Both the position numbers and the translations under genes were made by a program. A stretch of DNA of 64,000 bases from Paulinella micropora (taxonomy: Eukaryota; Cercozoa; Imbricatea; Euglyphida; Paulinellidae): positions 195,001 through 259,000 of the forward strand of contig WBZZ01005947.1 in assembly GCA_019918135.1 (NCBI GenBank). Reading direction: 5' to 3'. The notes under the pieces are model-generated. The model was given only the letters and a program-made list of their open reading frames with translations. It had not been told where the DNA came from and searched no databases. Shown here piece after piece: positions 1 to 11,202 of the stretch. Positions within the stretch are counted from its first letter, which is position 1. Every line of letters starts with the position of its first letter.

Positions 1-50
1 CTATTTCAAGCCAACTAGCGCGAGTTATCAGGAGGGTAAAGGGAGTGTCC

Positions 51-297
51 CATGCTGGTGGTGCTCATGCTGGGGGGGGGGGGGGTTGCATGATGTTTGG
101 TGCACTCACCTAACAAAACTACTTGCTCCTATTAAGTAAACTAAATATCAGCATCAACATCATGACTGGGGCTAGCTCCCCTTCCACTCTCGCTTCCTGA
201 AAAAATTTTGTTCACACAAACCATGCCTTACTCTGCTGGTGGTGCTCATGCTGGGGGGGGGGGCATGATGTTTGGTGCACTCACCTAACAAAACTAC
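51..297. repeat. Direct repeat of about 70 bp around a G-run
   Basis: Two direct copies (about 51-120 and 235-297) share the sequence from tgctggtggtgctcatgctg through a run of G to catgatgtttggtgcactcacc and taacaaaactact. They differ mainly in G-run length. Read on the minus strand the shared block contains a gtgagt donor-like motif, but no supported exon joins it. The stretch from 1 to 456 holds no supportable gene. Confidence 0.7.
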
Positions 298-378
298 TGT
301 TGCTGTTGCTGTTGCTGTTGTCGCTGTTATCGCTGTTGCTGCTGTTGCTGTTGCTGTTGTCGCTGTTGTCGCTGAAAA

Positions 379-409
<31 letters not shown>

Positions 410-454
410 CAAAGACACAAACATTAATGTCTCCCTCTCTCTCTCTCTCTCTAG
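298..454. repeat. Microsatellites and polypyrimidine tract
   Basis: A (TGTTGC)n-like tract with interspersed tgtcgc units at 298-373 is followed by an (AG)n run at 378-410 and a CT-rich run ending in ctag at 451-454. The CT run plus CTAG would make a good 3' splice acceptor, so the gene that follows may have an upstream exon outside or near the window edge. Translations of these repeats are low-complexity and were not annotated. Confidence 0.8.
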
Positions 455-456
455 GC

Positions 457-3400
457 ATGCTGAGGGCTGCCAAAGCGCCGATTTACGTGGCCCACCGCGA
501 TGGTGGTTACGGAGTTTTTGCCAGTATATACCTTCCTCCTTCCTTCGAGCTTGGGATCCTGGAAGCGGGCGGACGTGCTCTGAATCTTGATCGTAGTACT
601 GCTTTATCAGAGCATTTTACTATGAAAATTGGGAACTTACTTCAAACTGGCATGCATCCCATTCACTTTATTTCCCCTTCAAGCAGAAATGCTTTGCATC
701 TAATAAATTCTTCATCAAAAGGATTCAACTCGAGTCCTGAGAAGCTTGACGATACTCCCCGACCTAACGTGAAGGTAAATTAATAACCAGTACATCATAT
801 ATGAAAATTGCTACAATTCACATGCGTAACTAGTAATGTGACAGTCGCCATACATAAAATAAAAAAACATGCAAATGCACATGCATTATTACATATATAC
901 ATGCGTATACATCATACATACATGATTGTTACGTGCATTCTTTTCCAGATCAGCAAGGGGACTCCAATCGTCACGGTGAGCACTGCAATAGGCAAAGATG
1001 AAGAGATTTTGCTCAATTATGCGCCGAATCCGGATTTAAGCATCACTACGCTACCGAGCGATGCATACCCGCACTGGCTGAAAGAAGCTGCCAAGCAACG
1101 CGCTAAAATTCCGGTATTTTTGTACGAGACGGACATTGGCCATGTGTGTTTCATTGTTCCTGAGCAAGAGCATCCTATTCCTTTGAAGTTAGTGTCATTG
1201 ACGCACGAAGAGAAGCTTGCGCTTTTGAGCACGGTTAGTAGTGTTACTTCCGATGGATGCGCAACTTCGCAGCCGGTGTCAAGATCTTTATCTATGTCAA
1301 CAGAGCAGAAAATGAAGTTGCTCAACAGCGTTACTTCTGTTTCAGCTGCAGAAAGTCAGAATACTCTTCTGCGAAGGGCGAGCTCTAGCGTTACAGTTGT
1401 GCTGGAAAAATCAAGCTCTAGTAATACGAAGGTAATAAATAAATAAAATCAATCACTAGGTAGCTTCTTATTTGATTTATTTACAGGTACTTGGTTCTGA
1501 CATCGATACTGACGTGGACCAGAGGGAGGAGCCGCAGAGTAGTCCGGTCAAGTTCAAAGATAATAGTGGGAGACTTTTTGTTCCTACTGGATCTTTGGTA
1601 ATTCTCTTTCTCTTTTGCTTGCTTGCGAAAGTTGGTAGCTATTGTGGTTTGTTTAGAGCGTTGACGAAGGCGATTCGGATAATGATTCGAAGTGCTACCG
1701 TGAACCTACCGATCCTAGCGATACTAGGCTCCCCCCTCTGGTCGACGACGAATATGTTGGTGCGGAATCTAGTATTCTGGGCAACTACAACGAGCTGATG
1801 GAATCAAATGAGCTGTTATGTGACCTGATGAAATTGTCACCACTTCCTGTACAACGAGCACGCAAAAATCCCACTCGCCCCTACAAAATGAAACACCGCA
1901 CCAAAGGAAACGTGAAGTTACAGAGACAGGAAGCGCTCAAGAAGTTGTTGGGGATAACCTTCGCAGACCTGGATAGAGAAGTGAAGTCTGTTTGCTGTCA
2001 AAAGTGGAAGTGTTACTCATTCATCGACACGCGCGATGTGCTACACACGCGAGCGAAGAACGCAGCATCGTCACTAAGTGAGCTTTACACGTGGACAGCT
2101 GCTCAGCTTGAATCCTTCCAAACTAAAATTGGTTCGTTTCAATATATGTACCTAACGGAGGCTGTCTGCAGAACAGCTTGGCAGCGCATCCACGGCATCA
2201 GCGACGCAGTTTTATCTCGAGCACACAAGCTTCTTGCCAACAACACGAAGGTCTTTGCCAGAAAGTCAACCGCAATTCCCGAAACAGAAGATCTTGTTGC
2301 AATTTTGCTATGTGAAAAATTCGCAAACAGTCATCCCGAGATATGTAGCGACGGTGTATGGAGGCTACAAGAAATGGCTGAGGACGCCGGAGTGCAAAAG
2401 TATGTTCGGGACAACTGGAAAGAAGTGTGTCTACGGTACGGAACTTCTAAGAGAGTGAATCCTGATAAGCCTCCAACAGACAACACAATCAACAAAGTTT
2501 GGAAAGCGGATTTCTCAAACGTCAAGTTTGTACGAGGTAATATGCATATAATTGATTGATGTTTGAATCGTTAGCATAGCATAGCATTCATCATTACTCA
2601 CTACATCTTTGTGCTGCAGCGGGAGACTTTTCCAAATGCGACATCTGCACGAGGCTTGCGGTTCGGCATGCCCGAGGTTTCCTGAGTGACACAGCAGCTC
2701 AGACTTGGCGCCGCCAGAGCCGCCTTCATCACAAAATTCACAGAACGTGCCGTGTAGCGAGCATGCAACGCAAGAAGGGTGCGCAAGAAGATCTCCATGC
2801 TACTGTTATATCTGCAGATATGAAGCCGCCTGTGCGGATTCCATCTTGTCGCCGTGCTGCTAAAGACTTTAAAGGGAAAATGGTCTTTCGCCTGTGTGTC
2901 GGTATCAACACTTGTTACACTACCGATACTAACTTTATTTTCACGTACCTGGAAGGCGCAGTGGAGCATGGCGTGAACAGTAATATCACCATGCTTGCAT
3001 CACTTTTGCATTGGGAGCTTTGGCATCCTCGCACTATGCAAGCTTGGAAGTTATTCCTGGAGTGGGACGGCGCCGGTGATAACACTGCGTGGGCTATGCT
3101 AGGCTTTATCGGGCTTAATGTTGTCGACCGTGGTATCCGTTGGCAAGTAGAATCTCATCGCAAGCCACCTGGGCACGGCCATGACGGGAATGATCAGTCA
3201 TTCAGAGTGATGGATATTGGGTGGAAGAGCACCTTCCTCACAACCAATATCGCTCAAGCTTTGTTAAAACTTATCCTTGCTTTCAAAAAACAAAGATCGA
3301 CCTTTGTGTTGGTTGTTCTTGCATGTAATTACGACTGGATGACGTATTTCAGTCCATGTATGAACAAAAGCTTCAAGAATTACAACAGGCCTCTGGCCTG

Positions 3401-4766
3401 GCGCATCACCAAGAACGAGGATCCTGATCAGTTACCGACTGCGGATTTCAAAACAATGGGAGACGCACAGGAGGAATTTCATGGAGAGAAGGATAATCCC
3501 CAAGGAGCATCAGTGAAACTGTTCATTCAGCGCCCCGGTATTGTATTATATTATTCCCTTCCCTCCCCCCCCCCCCCACCTCACGTGCATGTGTTGTATA
3601 TATTGCAATACCGGGGCGTTGGATGTATTGCAGCGGCTGATATGCCTCGCAAGCTTCCTGTGGGATACTTCGTCAACCCACGTTTGAAAAAGGATATTCG
3701 ATCTTTGAGCAAGTACCTAGAGCCGGACGAGACTGCGCATGTGGAGGAGATGTTGGCGGCTGGAAACCTGACAAGAATCGAAATTGATGGCGACTACTTC
3801 GACGGTGGTTTGCCCGGACGCCCTGCTCATATGAAGTGTGGAAAATACAAAGCAGAATTCCGACTGGTTGATGAGCTGCCGATGAATTGGATGGAGTTGC
3901 CTCCTAACCGTAAAGAAAAGATAAACGCTCTTACCCATTTGACACCTGACGAGCTTCTTTCTTTACCACGCACATATTTTGTTAACGAGGGAAAGGCTCC
4001 CGCTCACCCACGATGGCGCGGTGCACAGGAGCTTACTGAGGAAGAAAAGAGGGAGCAGGACTTGGCTTTTGGAAATGTTGAGCATCCGTGGCGCAAAGTT
4101 TTCATTTTACTTACATCGTTTCAAGACAAGCAAGCGTTTGCATCCAGCCAAATGGTAGTCAAGGAACTAAAGGACTGGCTCAGAATGCACGGTGTTGCAA
4201 CGCAAGATGCCGACCGGAAGCAGTTTAAAAAGGCGCAGCTTGTTGACTCAGCATGGAACCATTTTCAAATCTGCCGCTGCAACTTAGAAGAAGAAGTGGA
4301 TGCCAAACTAGCTGGTGCTGAACCCGCGCTATCTGAGAACTCTTCTTCTACTACTAGCACAGACAACTCTTCTTCTAGCTCAGAGGAAGAAGAAAACGGT
4401 ACTAGTGTATGCTATATCTGCAACACTGGTCGCATTTCGTTATTATTTACTGTAGGTGTCTCAGACTCAACTGTGCCGCCACGAGGACGCCAACCAAGCC
4501 GTCAGCGCGGACGTCGCCGCGCGCGTCGAGCAGCAGGTCAACGCGGACGCAAGCGTGCGCGAAATTCAGCTGATTCCAAGCGGGCGATGCAATCTCAACG
4601 CAGGAACAGTCAGGTGCAAGGCGCAAATCAGCCAGGCCCCAATCCGTGGGATTGCCCTTCCTGTAAGATCCATAACGCTGAAGGTGGAGACAAATGCCAA
4701 TTGTGTGAGTGGCCAGCAGATGTCGGTAGCTCTGATAGCTCTGACGACAACGACCCATTAATGTAG
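457..4766 (+). CDS. Spliced SET-like / DUF7869-type transposase-like protein with RanBP2 zinc finger
   Basis: Seven exons are supported: 457-774, 949-1431, 1487-1597, 1657-2536, 2620-3537, 3634-4398 and 4456-4766. All six introns (55-174 bp) are GT-AG and keep the frame. The product is about 1,261 aa. Residues 15-130 look like a SET domain (GYGVFA, an LINSS stretch where NHS is usual, PNVKV, a terminal LNY). Residues 305-597 are helical and carry CRTAWQRIHGIS, typical of this family. Near 605 comes CDIC. A DDE-type DUF7869-like core follows, with ADMK near 663, WDGAGDN near 744 and GHGHDGND near 782. An RG-rich basic stretch and a CPSC-x10-CQLC RanBP2 finger near 1223 close the protein. DUF7869 proteins are probably transposon-derived; activity is not shown. 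A CTAG acceptor at 451-454 means the 5' end may be incomplete. No terminal inverted repeats were seen. Confidence 0.75.
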
Positions 4767-5240
4767 CCTTGAAATACATTCTAATCAAGGAAATACTGCA
4801 ACCTTCACATCACACAACCACCCCCCCCCCCTCCCCCTTCCACTACCCACGTGAATCCCCTATCACAGCGGCGGCAGGGATTTTTTGAAGTAAAAGCAGC
4901 TCATAATGTAGGAAAATACTAAAAACAAATAAAACAAAGCAAAAAAACCAAGCTGTGCATTTTTGTCGCTTGTTTCCAGCATAGTCTTGTCGTCGCAGGC
5001 ATGAAAAAAAAGTGGAAAAATTAGGTGTCAGACCGGTTTCTGTCCACCTCCGGAGGTGAAGTCTAAGTGGTTGACTATTAATAAAAACATGTTTTAATAT
5101 CATTTTATTATGTTCTGCAACTAAATACTGAATTTCCCTTCATTTGCACAAGTTTTCTGAAAGTTGCTAAAAATCTTGGAAAAATTTCGGAAAAAGTGAT
5201 ACCCCCATCTTTGCCGAATGGTTAGTTCTACCCCCACGGC
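4767..5240. other. AT-rich gap at the host/insert transition, no gene seen
   Basis: After the transposase-like stop codon there is a short poly-C tract (about 4,821-4,841) and an AT-rich stretch. From about 5.2 kb onward the style becomes that of the insert: GC-rich, no introns, G/C homopolymers. The junction of host and virus-like DNA probably lies here. No target-site duplication could be recognised, because the other end of the insertion is outside the window. Confidence 0.45.
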
Positions 5241-5589
5241 GTCCTAACGGCGTCCTGTCAGTGCCATGGCTCGGCCACCGTGCGCAAGGTCAGAAAAATA
5301 TGAAAAGAGGAAAAAAAAATTCTTTTTGCCCGACAGCAAAGGAAACAGACGGTGAGAAAGAAGGGGGGGGGGGGGGGAAAGAAAGGGGCGGGATGTGCTC
5401 TCCCCCCGCCCCCCTCGTCCCTCTGTTCCCCTTGTCACCTGCTACACCCCCCCCCCCCCTCTCTCGTCCCTTGTTTGCGCGTGCAAACGCACAGGGAAGA
5501 GCAGGGAAGGAGGAAGCACGAATTATCTTAGTCCACTGTCTGAGAATCGGGAGCGGGAGAGCAAAGGGGCAAGGGGGAGGGCGCGCCAA

Positions 5590-5935
5590 AAAAGCAATCT
5601 TAATGCTCGGAGGCAGGGACTCGACGCGCGTGCTGCTGAGGTCCAGGCTTTCTAGTCTCGTGATCCAATACCGCTGGGTGGACAAGACATCATCAAACGC
5701 CAGGGCGACAAACTTATCGTCAACAAAATCGCAGCCATGCCAAGAAAGCTCTCTTATCCAGGTGATTGGCATTTGAAAAGCTCTTGCCCAAGCTAGTGCG
5801 TTCGCCGGCCGCGCAAGCGTGCAATTGATTAGTCGGACCCTGTCCAGATCCAAACAAGACCACTTCCACGTCTTCTACCCTGTCCAGGTGTAGGTTCCGG
5901 AGCCGATTACGACACTGGACAGTGCGATCTTCGAG
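5590..5935 (-). pseudogene. Fragment of a leucine-rich-repeat protein
   Basis: Minus-strand translation gives LRR-like sequence (CDFVDDKFVALAF followed by LESLDLSSTRVESL) that closely resembles a part of the LRR protein at 48,879-50,681 (CDFVDDRFLQVLF, then LQRLDLSGTSITS). It lacks the rest of that gene, is not in one continuous frame and runs into intergenic low-complexity sequence. It is best read as a decayed piece of a paralogue inside the virus-like insert, with a few breaks. Confidence 0.6.
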
Positions 5936-6066
5936 CCCCCCGGGCTCAGGGGGCTCATGGAGAAAAGAAGGAAGACGATGGACAGGTTGTGTGTGTGTGG
6001 GGGGGGTGCCCCCCCATTTTTTTTTCTTCTCTCCCACTTGAGCCCCCTGAGCCCGGGGGGCTCAAA
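5933..6066. repeat. Inverted GAGCCC palindrome pair (family P)
   Basis: A palindromic block, gagccccccgggctcagggg at 5,933 onward, faces its inverse, ttgagccccctgagcccggg from about 6,038. The two enclose about 75 bp that hold a G-run/C-run palindrome and poly-T. Each arm is itself nearly self-complementary. The same pair recurs at 14,995-15,188. Single arms occur near 18,470, 28,190, 30,010 and 42,395. Confidence 0.8.
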
Positions 6067-6189
6067 GAACAGGGAAGGCGGCGCCTTTGCGGACTGAATT
6101 TTTCTCTTTCTCGTTTCTCGAATGAAATTTGTCGCCAAATTGTTTGGTGTGTGTTTCCCCGGAAAACCTACCGGCCCCCCTTTCGTGTG

Positions 6190-6440
6190 ACGTGCACCTT
6201 CCTTGGGGTCTCCCAGTGCCAAGCCGCATAATGTAACTTCTTAGTTGAGTGCGCGTTGGGCACGAGAGGAAAGTCCCGTCGATTCAATTTGTCTGGTCGT
6301 GCGGGACTAGCCCCTTGACCGTCCGCCCCGGCCAAATAAGACATAAGGAGCGGGTAGTTTTTGGGCATGCCAGCCGCACTTTTATCGTCGTACAACACGA
6401 GGTAACAGAGCTCATAGTGTGGCCGAGACTTTGTCGAGCT
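6190..6440 (-). pseudogene. Unidentified coding remnant
   Basis: The minus strand has about 80 codons of non-repetitive, protein-like sequence (LVLYDDKSAAGMPKNYPLL, then LAGADGQGASPARPDKLNRR and HYAAWHWETPRKVH). It is flanked on both sides by intergenic repeat sequence. It has no recognisable start and I know no family for it. It may be the tail of a gene lost from the virus-like insert. Confidence 0.3.
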
Positions 6441-6444
6441 TTTA

Positions 6445-7500
6445 ATTAAAAAAAAATTCTCTTTTTTTTTTGCACTCTCTCGCGGGGCTCGCGAGAAATA
6501 ACATGTTTTCCCGCGGGAAAAAACCGCGCACCAAAAATTGTTGGTTGCGCAAAAAAAAAGTTTTTCATATTCCCCTTCTTGGGGGACGGAGAGAGAAAGG
6601 GGGAAGAGAAGGGGGAGGGGGAAGAAAAAGTGGGCGTGTCCCCCCCCCCTTCCCGTTCTCTCCCCTTCCCCTTCCCTTCCTCTCCCGTCGTCCCTTTCTC
6701 TCTCCCCGTCCCTTCCCTTCCCCCCCCTCTCTCTTTCCCCCCTCATCCAAGCAATGCAAGCACCACAAAACAAATAAATACATAAAACGCCTCCACTAAG
6801 CCCCACCCCCTGCTTCTTCCCTCTCCTTCTCCTAGTTCTCGGTGTCAAATGTAAGGCTTTGTCGAGTTTTAATTAAAAGAACTTTTTTCTGCACTTTCTT
6901 GGCTGCTTCCTAGGGCCAAGGTTGCGCCAAACCGGGCCGGCTTCTCGCACTGGGGCGAATGTCCACTTTGTTGCACAATGATCCAGCCCGCTTATGCGAG
7001 TTGGAACAAAAGAAAAGGTGGGAGGGGTACCCCCCCCACTCCCAAGGCGATACCTCCGGCTCATTGTTCTAGCCCTCGTACAAAAGAAAAATTAATAAAA
7101 AAATCCCTGACAAAGTTTTAATCTTGGCACTGAGAACTGGAGAGAGAACGTGTATTTTTTTCATTAAAAAAAGACAACTTAAAAAAAAACAACTTCCGAG
7201 CAAGCGTGGGTGGTGGTTCAACACGCACGCTCTTGCGCACCTTGGACCCCGCGCGGGTCTCCTCCCAACGCTTTCGCTGATGGCGGGTCGCTGAAAAGCC
7301 TCATGACTCTCACTTGTTCCTTGGCCGGCTGCCCCGCGGGCGGTACGAGTGCTAGCAGTTCTTGCTGCAAAGGTCCTCCTGCTATCCGGGCCGCGCGCAT
7401 GCGGAGAGAGGGGGGGGGGGGCACTCCCCCCCCTCCGCGCATGCAGGAGAGGGGGGGGGGGGCATACTTACTGGCACAAGCTACAGAAGGGCTACTGCCG
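6445..7500. repeat. Intergenic repeats, no supported gene
   Basis: This stretch contains a partial copy of the dispersed GCGCAAATGACAAG repeat (6,470-6,650), purine/pyrimidine low complexity, a cctccactaag block (6,780-6,800), and two copies of the cassette with gtcgagctttaat and cagtgccaag-like motifs: 6,835-6,870 forward and 7,105-7,145 reversed. A minus-strand stretch at 6,890-7,075 may be old coding sequence, but it matches nothing I recognise. Confidence 0.55.
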
Positions 7501-7512
7501 AATTCACTGCGG

Positions 7513-8457
7513 ATGTCCAGCGAAAAACAACAACCTGGCCCCAATTACGCTGCCTCTGAGCTGACTTCCATCACTATCGAGGGTGCAGATGCCTGGCTGT
7601 GTGCTACCCAGATCTTGAAGGGGCTACCCATTGGATGTTTTTTGCGCCAGGCTGTCGAGAAAGGAACCTGCGACAACAAGGTGGAGCTTGCTAGAAACAG
7701 CTTCTTAGCCCAAAACCTGGCCATGGTAAAGCGCGAAGTTCTCGACTATCAGCCTAATCTGGTCCAAGGAATGCGACGCTCGCTAAATATCGTCATGGAC
7801 ATGATAAGCTACGCGACTAAAAAGGCGGATGAAATCTCGGGTTGGAACGAGCTAAGGCCCACCCAACTACTGCCGGCCCTTGTTCTAGAGGAATCCAAAC
7901 ATTTGGAAAAGTCTGGTCCCGCGACGTACACTCCGCTTTCGACCGACAGGTTGAAGTGCCTGGCTTACCTTGGTTTTACGGACCTGCTGGCCATAGCCCT
8001 GGTCGATGCTTTCTTGCCAGTCTGGCATCTCATTCGAAAGACTGCTTGACTGCCGGAGTACAAGGTAAAGCTGCTTGACAAAGATATCAGTTTTATTGGC
8101 TATTGGTGGAACGATGACGCCAATCAGTATCGTTCGCCAGAAGAAATGAAAAATGCAGGTTGGGCTGGCAGATGCGCTGAAGAAGGCGTTGGCGTTAGCA
8201 CGGTGGAAACTCCTCTGGAGTTATTGTGTTGGATAGCCAAGAAGATCCAGGAATTGCAAAAGGTGCAGCAGGAGCTGAATGTACTTGGAGCAGAGCGCGA
8301 AAACTTTCAATTGTGCATGAAAGCGTTAGCCAATTGCCAAGCAAAACCTAAGCAAGATTTAGTCGCAGCGGCGGAGCATTTTAGGCGGCTTGTGGGCAAG
8401 AGATCTGGACAGGACCTCTTGTCGGCCAGCAGTAAAAGACAAAAGCTGTCCGCTTGA
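7513..8457 (+). pseudogene. Unknown gene in two collinear ORFs (broken)
   Basis: Two plus-strand open stretches in one reading frame (about 7,513-8,049 and 8,050-8,457) carry continuous protein-like sequence. The first starts MSSEKQQPGPNYAASEL, after a G-run region. The second has a helical, coiled-coil-like segment (IQELQKVQQELNVLG) and a basic tail. They look like one gene with about one break. An earlier start at 7,303 is possible but would translate G/C homopolymers. The family was not recognised; it sits among other decayed genes of the insert. Confidence 0.5.
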
Positions 8458-8469
8458 CATTGGCCGTTG

Positions 8470-8790
8470 CGCAGACTTTTTTTTGGTTTTTTTTGGCTGT
8501 ACCCTGTAGCCAACCGTTATTAAAACTTGTTGCTAATATAGAAATTAAAAGATTGGTTTCATTCTGCACCTTGCCGCAAAAAAGGAGCCGGTCGCAAACC
8601 TGCTCCAAAGTGTCTGCGCTCTCTGTACACTCGCATTTGCAGTCGAAGCGCGTGGGCTTTGTGACTTGCAGATGGATTGTGCCCCGCAGCCAAATCATGC
8701 GGGGTACGGCTACTTGCAACAGGTGATTCTTATTCAGGTCGGGTATATCAAGACTTTGACAATTCCCCCAACTCCGGCTGACCCCGCCCT
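8470..8790 (-). pseudogene. Possible coding remnant, convergent with the preceding locus
   Basis: The minus strand carries about 80-100 codons of non-repetitive sequence with several cysteines (KPTRFDCKCECTESADTLEQ and neighbours). It lies tail to tail with the plus-strand locus ending at 8,457. The cysteine spacing does not match a motif I know. It could be the end of an LRR or F-box type gene, but this is a guess. Confidence 0.3.
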
Positions 8791-8807
8791 ACGTCTACAG
8801 CCAGAAA

Positions 8808-9590
8808 AGCCTGGAAATGCTGCCTTTTTTGACCGTATCACGCCCTCGGTAAAGGAAGAGCACGATCCCGCGCCAAATGGACCGGCCGCTGCGGGAGCTA
8901 GAAGAGAAATCGGACGTTTTCCCGCGGAGAGAAACTGCATTTTTTTTTTTTTTTTTTTTTTTTTTGCTTGCGCCAAATGTTTTCGACCCTCCCTTGCGGT
9001 GGGGGCGTGAAGAGCAAGGGGGAACGGGGCGATGAAAGTGAGAGGGAAGGTGGTGAGAACAGGGGCGACGAAAGTGAGAGGGAGGGGGGTGAGAACAGGG
9101 ACGATGAAAGTGAGAGGGAGGGGGGGAGGACGTCTTCCTCACGACGCCTAGTGGGATTTTCTTTTTTTTTGGTGCGAGTGGGGTTGGGCGCCAAATTGGC
9201 GCCTACGGCTGCCTCCCCGGAAAACTACGACGTACTGCTCTTTTCGACCATATCACGCGCCCTACACCCCCGAACGGCACAATTTCACGCCAAATGGACC
9301 GGCCGCCACGGAGGTTAGCAGAGAAATCGGACGTCTTCCCGCAGAGAGAAACGGCATATCTTTTTTCTGTTTCTTTTTTTTTTTTTTTTTTTTGCTTGCG
9401 CCAAATGTTTTCGACCCTCCCTTGCGGTGGGGGCGTGAAGAGCAAGGGGGAGCGGGGCGATGAAAATGAGAGGGAGGGAGGGGGTGAGAACAGGGACGAT
9501 AAAAGTGAGAGGGAGGGGGGAGGACGTCTTCCTCACGACGCCTAGTGGGATTTTCTTTTTTTTTGGGCGCGAGAAATGTAATTCTTTACA
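8808..9590. repeat. Two tandem copies of the dispersed GCGCCAAAT / CCGGCCG repeat (family R)
   Basis: Copies at about 8,860-9,240 and 9,285-9,590 share gccaaatggaccggccgc, an atcggacgt..ttcccgc block, a long poly-T, gcttgcgccaaatgttttcg, ccttgcggtgggggcgtgaa, purine-rich filler and cctcacgacgcctagtggga. A half copy of the ccgtatcacg hairpin precedes them at 8,808-8,845. Neither copy codes for a plausible protein. Confidence 0.8.
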
Positions 9591-9639
9591 AGTACAGCTC
9601 TTGTCAAGCTTTTAATAAAAAAAAAAATTCTTGTAGTCC

Positions 9640-10195
9640 AGTTCCAACTCACTCACTGTCGTCATCATCGAAAGCTGTGTCTTCGAAGAAATCTTTTCCG
9701 GGGGGCAGCTCATGCAGAATCGAGACGGCACTAGCTAGCGGCTTGTCCTTGATCGTAGCATACTCGTGCTCCTAGGCATAAAATACGCGGCAGCCGGCCG
9801 GCATCTGCTGGCGCACAAAGTAAATGCGGGCCATCGTCTCCCTGTACAAGTCGCGATTGCGGCGCCCACTGATACACGACCGACCCTCTGCGTACTTGGC
9901 GTGGCCCGGCGGAAAGCCGTGGTAGGCGTTGCCATGAAACTCATAGGCGCAGTTATGGGCCGCATCGTAGCCATCCGGCAGCAGCTTCGTGGCCGGAACA
10001 CCAACTCAGACCCGTGTGGCACGTCGGCGCCGTTCGTAAAGTGCTTGTGCTGGATTCGGCAGCCCAGCGCTTGTTCGAGCCTGTCCCACAGCCTGCACGC
10101 GGCGATCGAGCAAAGCCCGGCATGGGACTCCAAATGTAATGCCCCCAACGATAGCTCGTAAAAAGTCGGTAATACAACCAAACACAGTCCTCAAG
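9640..10195 (-). pseudogene. Broken endonuclease-like gene (EFHG...HG family)
   Basis: Minus-strand translation gives GYDAAHNCAYEFHGNAYHG, followed by an N-x-Y-x2-T-x2-R-like run (RRNRDLYRETMARIYF) and an acidic tail ending DDDDSE. An acidic residue before a YEFHG..HG segment with downstream Y/T/R residues is what I know from small restriction-endonuclease-fold proteins in phages and giant viruses. The upstream part is spread over more than one frame, so the copy is broken, with about two or three breaks. Family assignment rests on motif memory only. Confidence 0.4.
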
Positions 10196-10199
10196 AATG

Positions 10200-11200
10200 A
10201 GAATGATGTCTCGTTATATTAGCTCAGTGAAGCCAAAAAGGAAAACGGCAACAGACCAGGAATAAAATGGCATCAGGTCCAATCCGGACAAATAATACTG
10301 AAAAACAAGCTGGTGCACCTGTCACCAGGAAAAGGTACTTTTTACCGGCTATCCGGGGGGTGATGCCTACAGTACCCCCTCCTGATTTTATGACGGAAAT
10401 AGCATTTTCGTCATACACCTTCTGATTTCTTTCTGCAAATAGTATGCGCTATGGAGTCATGCCACACAGCGCATCGACCCACGGATAGACGCTAAAAGAC
10501 GATAAATATATCCTCATACGGCACGTCAAAGCGGATTCTCTAGCCTTTCTTGTAAATTTTGAACTCCTTCCCCTCAAATTTTTTTTCCGGCAGTATGTCA
10601 AGAACAAACGTACTATTAATAAAAAAATACAAGCAACGTGGTGCTGTAGTACGATTCCCCCTTTGATCTCCTTCTTCTTCTTCTTATCATTATCATTATT
10701 ATTATGATTATTCACAGGGAGATCGTAAGTACATTGTCTTTTTTAATGACATACCCTTGTATAAGGCGGATATCCTATGATATAGTATTAGGGGGCCAGT
10801 CCTAATAGCTATATCCGAAGTCGAGGTGTATGTACCCGACCCTGCGATATACCGACACAAGTAGAGATTGACCGTGCTCAGGTACGACAGTATATAATCT
10901 ATCGTAAAAAATAATTTAATGAAAGTTTCAGAGAACATTTCATTTTCGAGAACATCATCCCAGGACTTGGAAAGGGTCATACCCGGGAACACCATCGCTC
11001 AATACACTAGCGATCCCCGTATACGGTGTAGTATCATCGTCGATCGACCTTTCGCACTCGTATGTTGCGATCGAATGCCAAGTTATATCACTGAGTCTTT
11101 TTAATATTCATATTGATAACTGATGATGCATGATCAAATCATGATACGCCGTGGGCAATCAATCAGTTTATTTGAGACGCATAAAGAAAAATAGTTTCTT
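10200..11200. other. AT-richer kilobase without a recognised gene
   Basis: Only short open frames occur here. One minus-strand stretch (10,708-10,995, about 95 codons) is not low-complexity but matches nothing I know. The composition is lower in GC than the flanking sequence, and the G/C homopolymers typical of the other gaps are absent. It may be the 3' flank of the cysteine-rich gene or a separate insertion. Confidence 0.4.
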
Positions 11201-11202
11201 TG

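Noticed and set aside
172-590. Open frames through the microsatellites at the left edge
   Set aside because: Both strands translate to Leu/Ser or Thr/Ala repeats dictated by the tandem DNA repeats.
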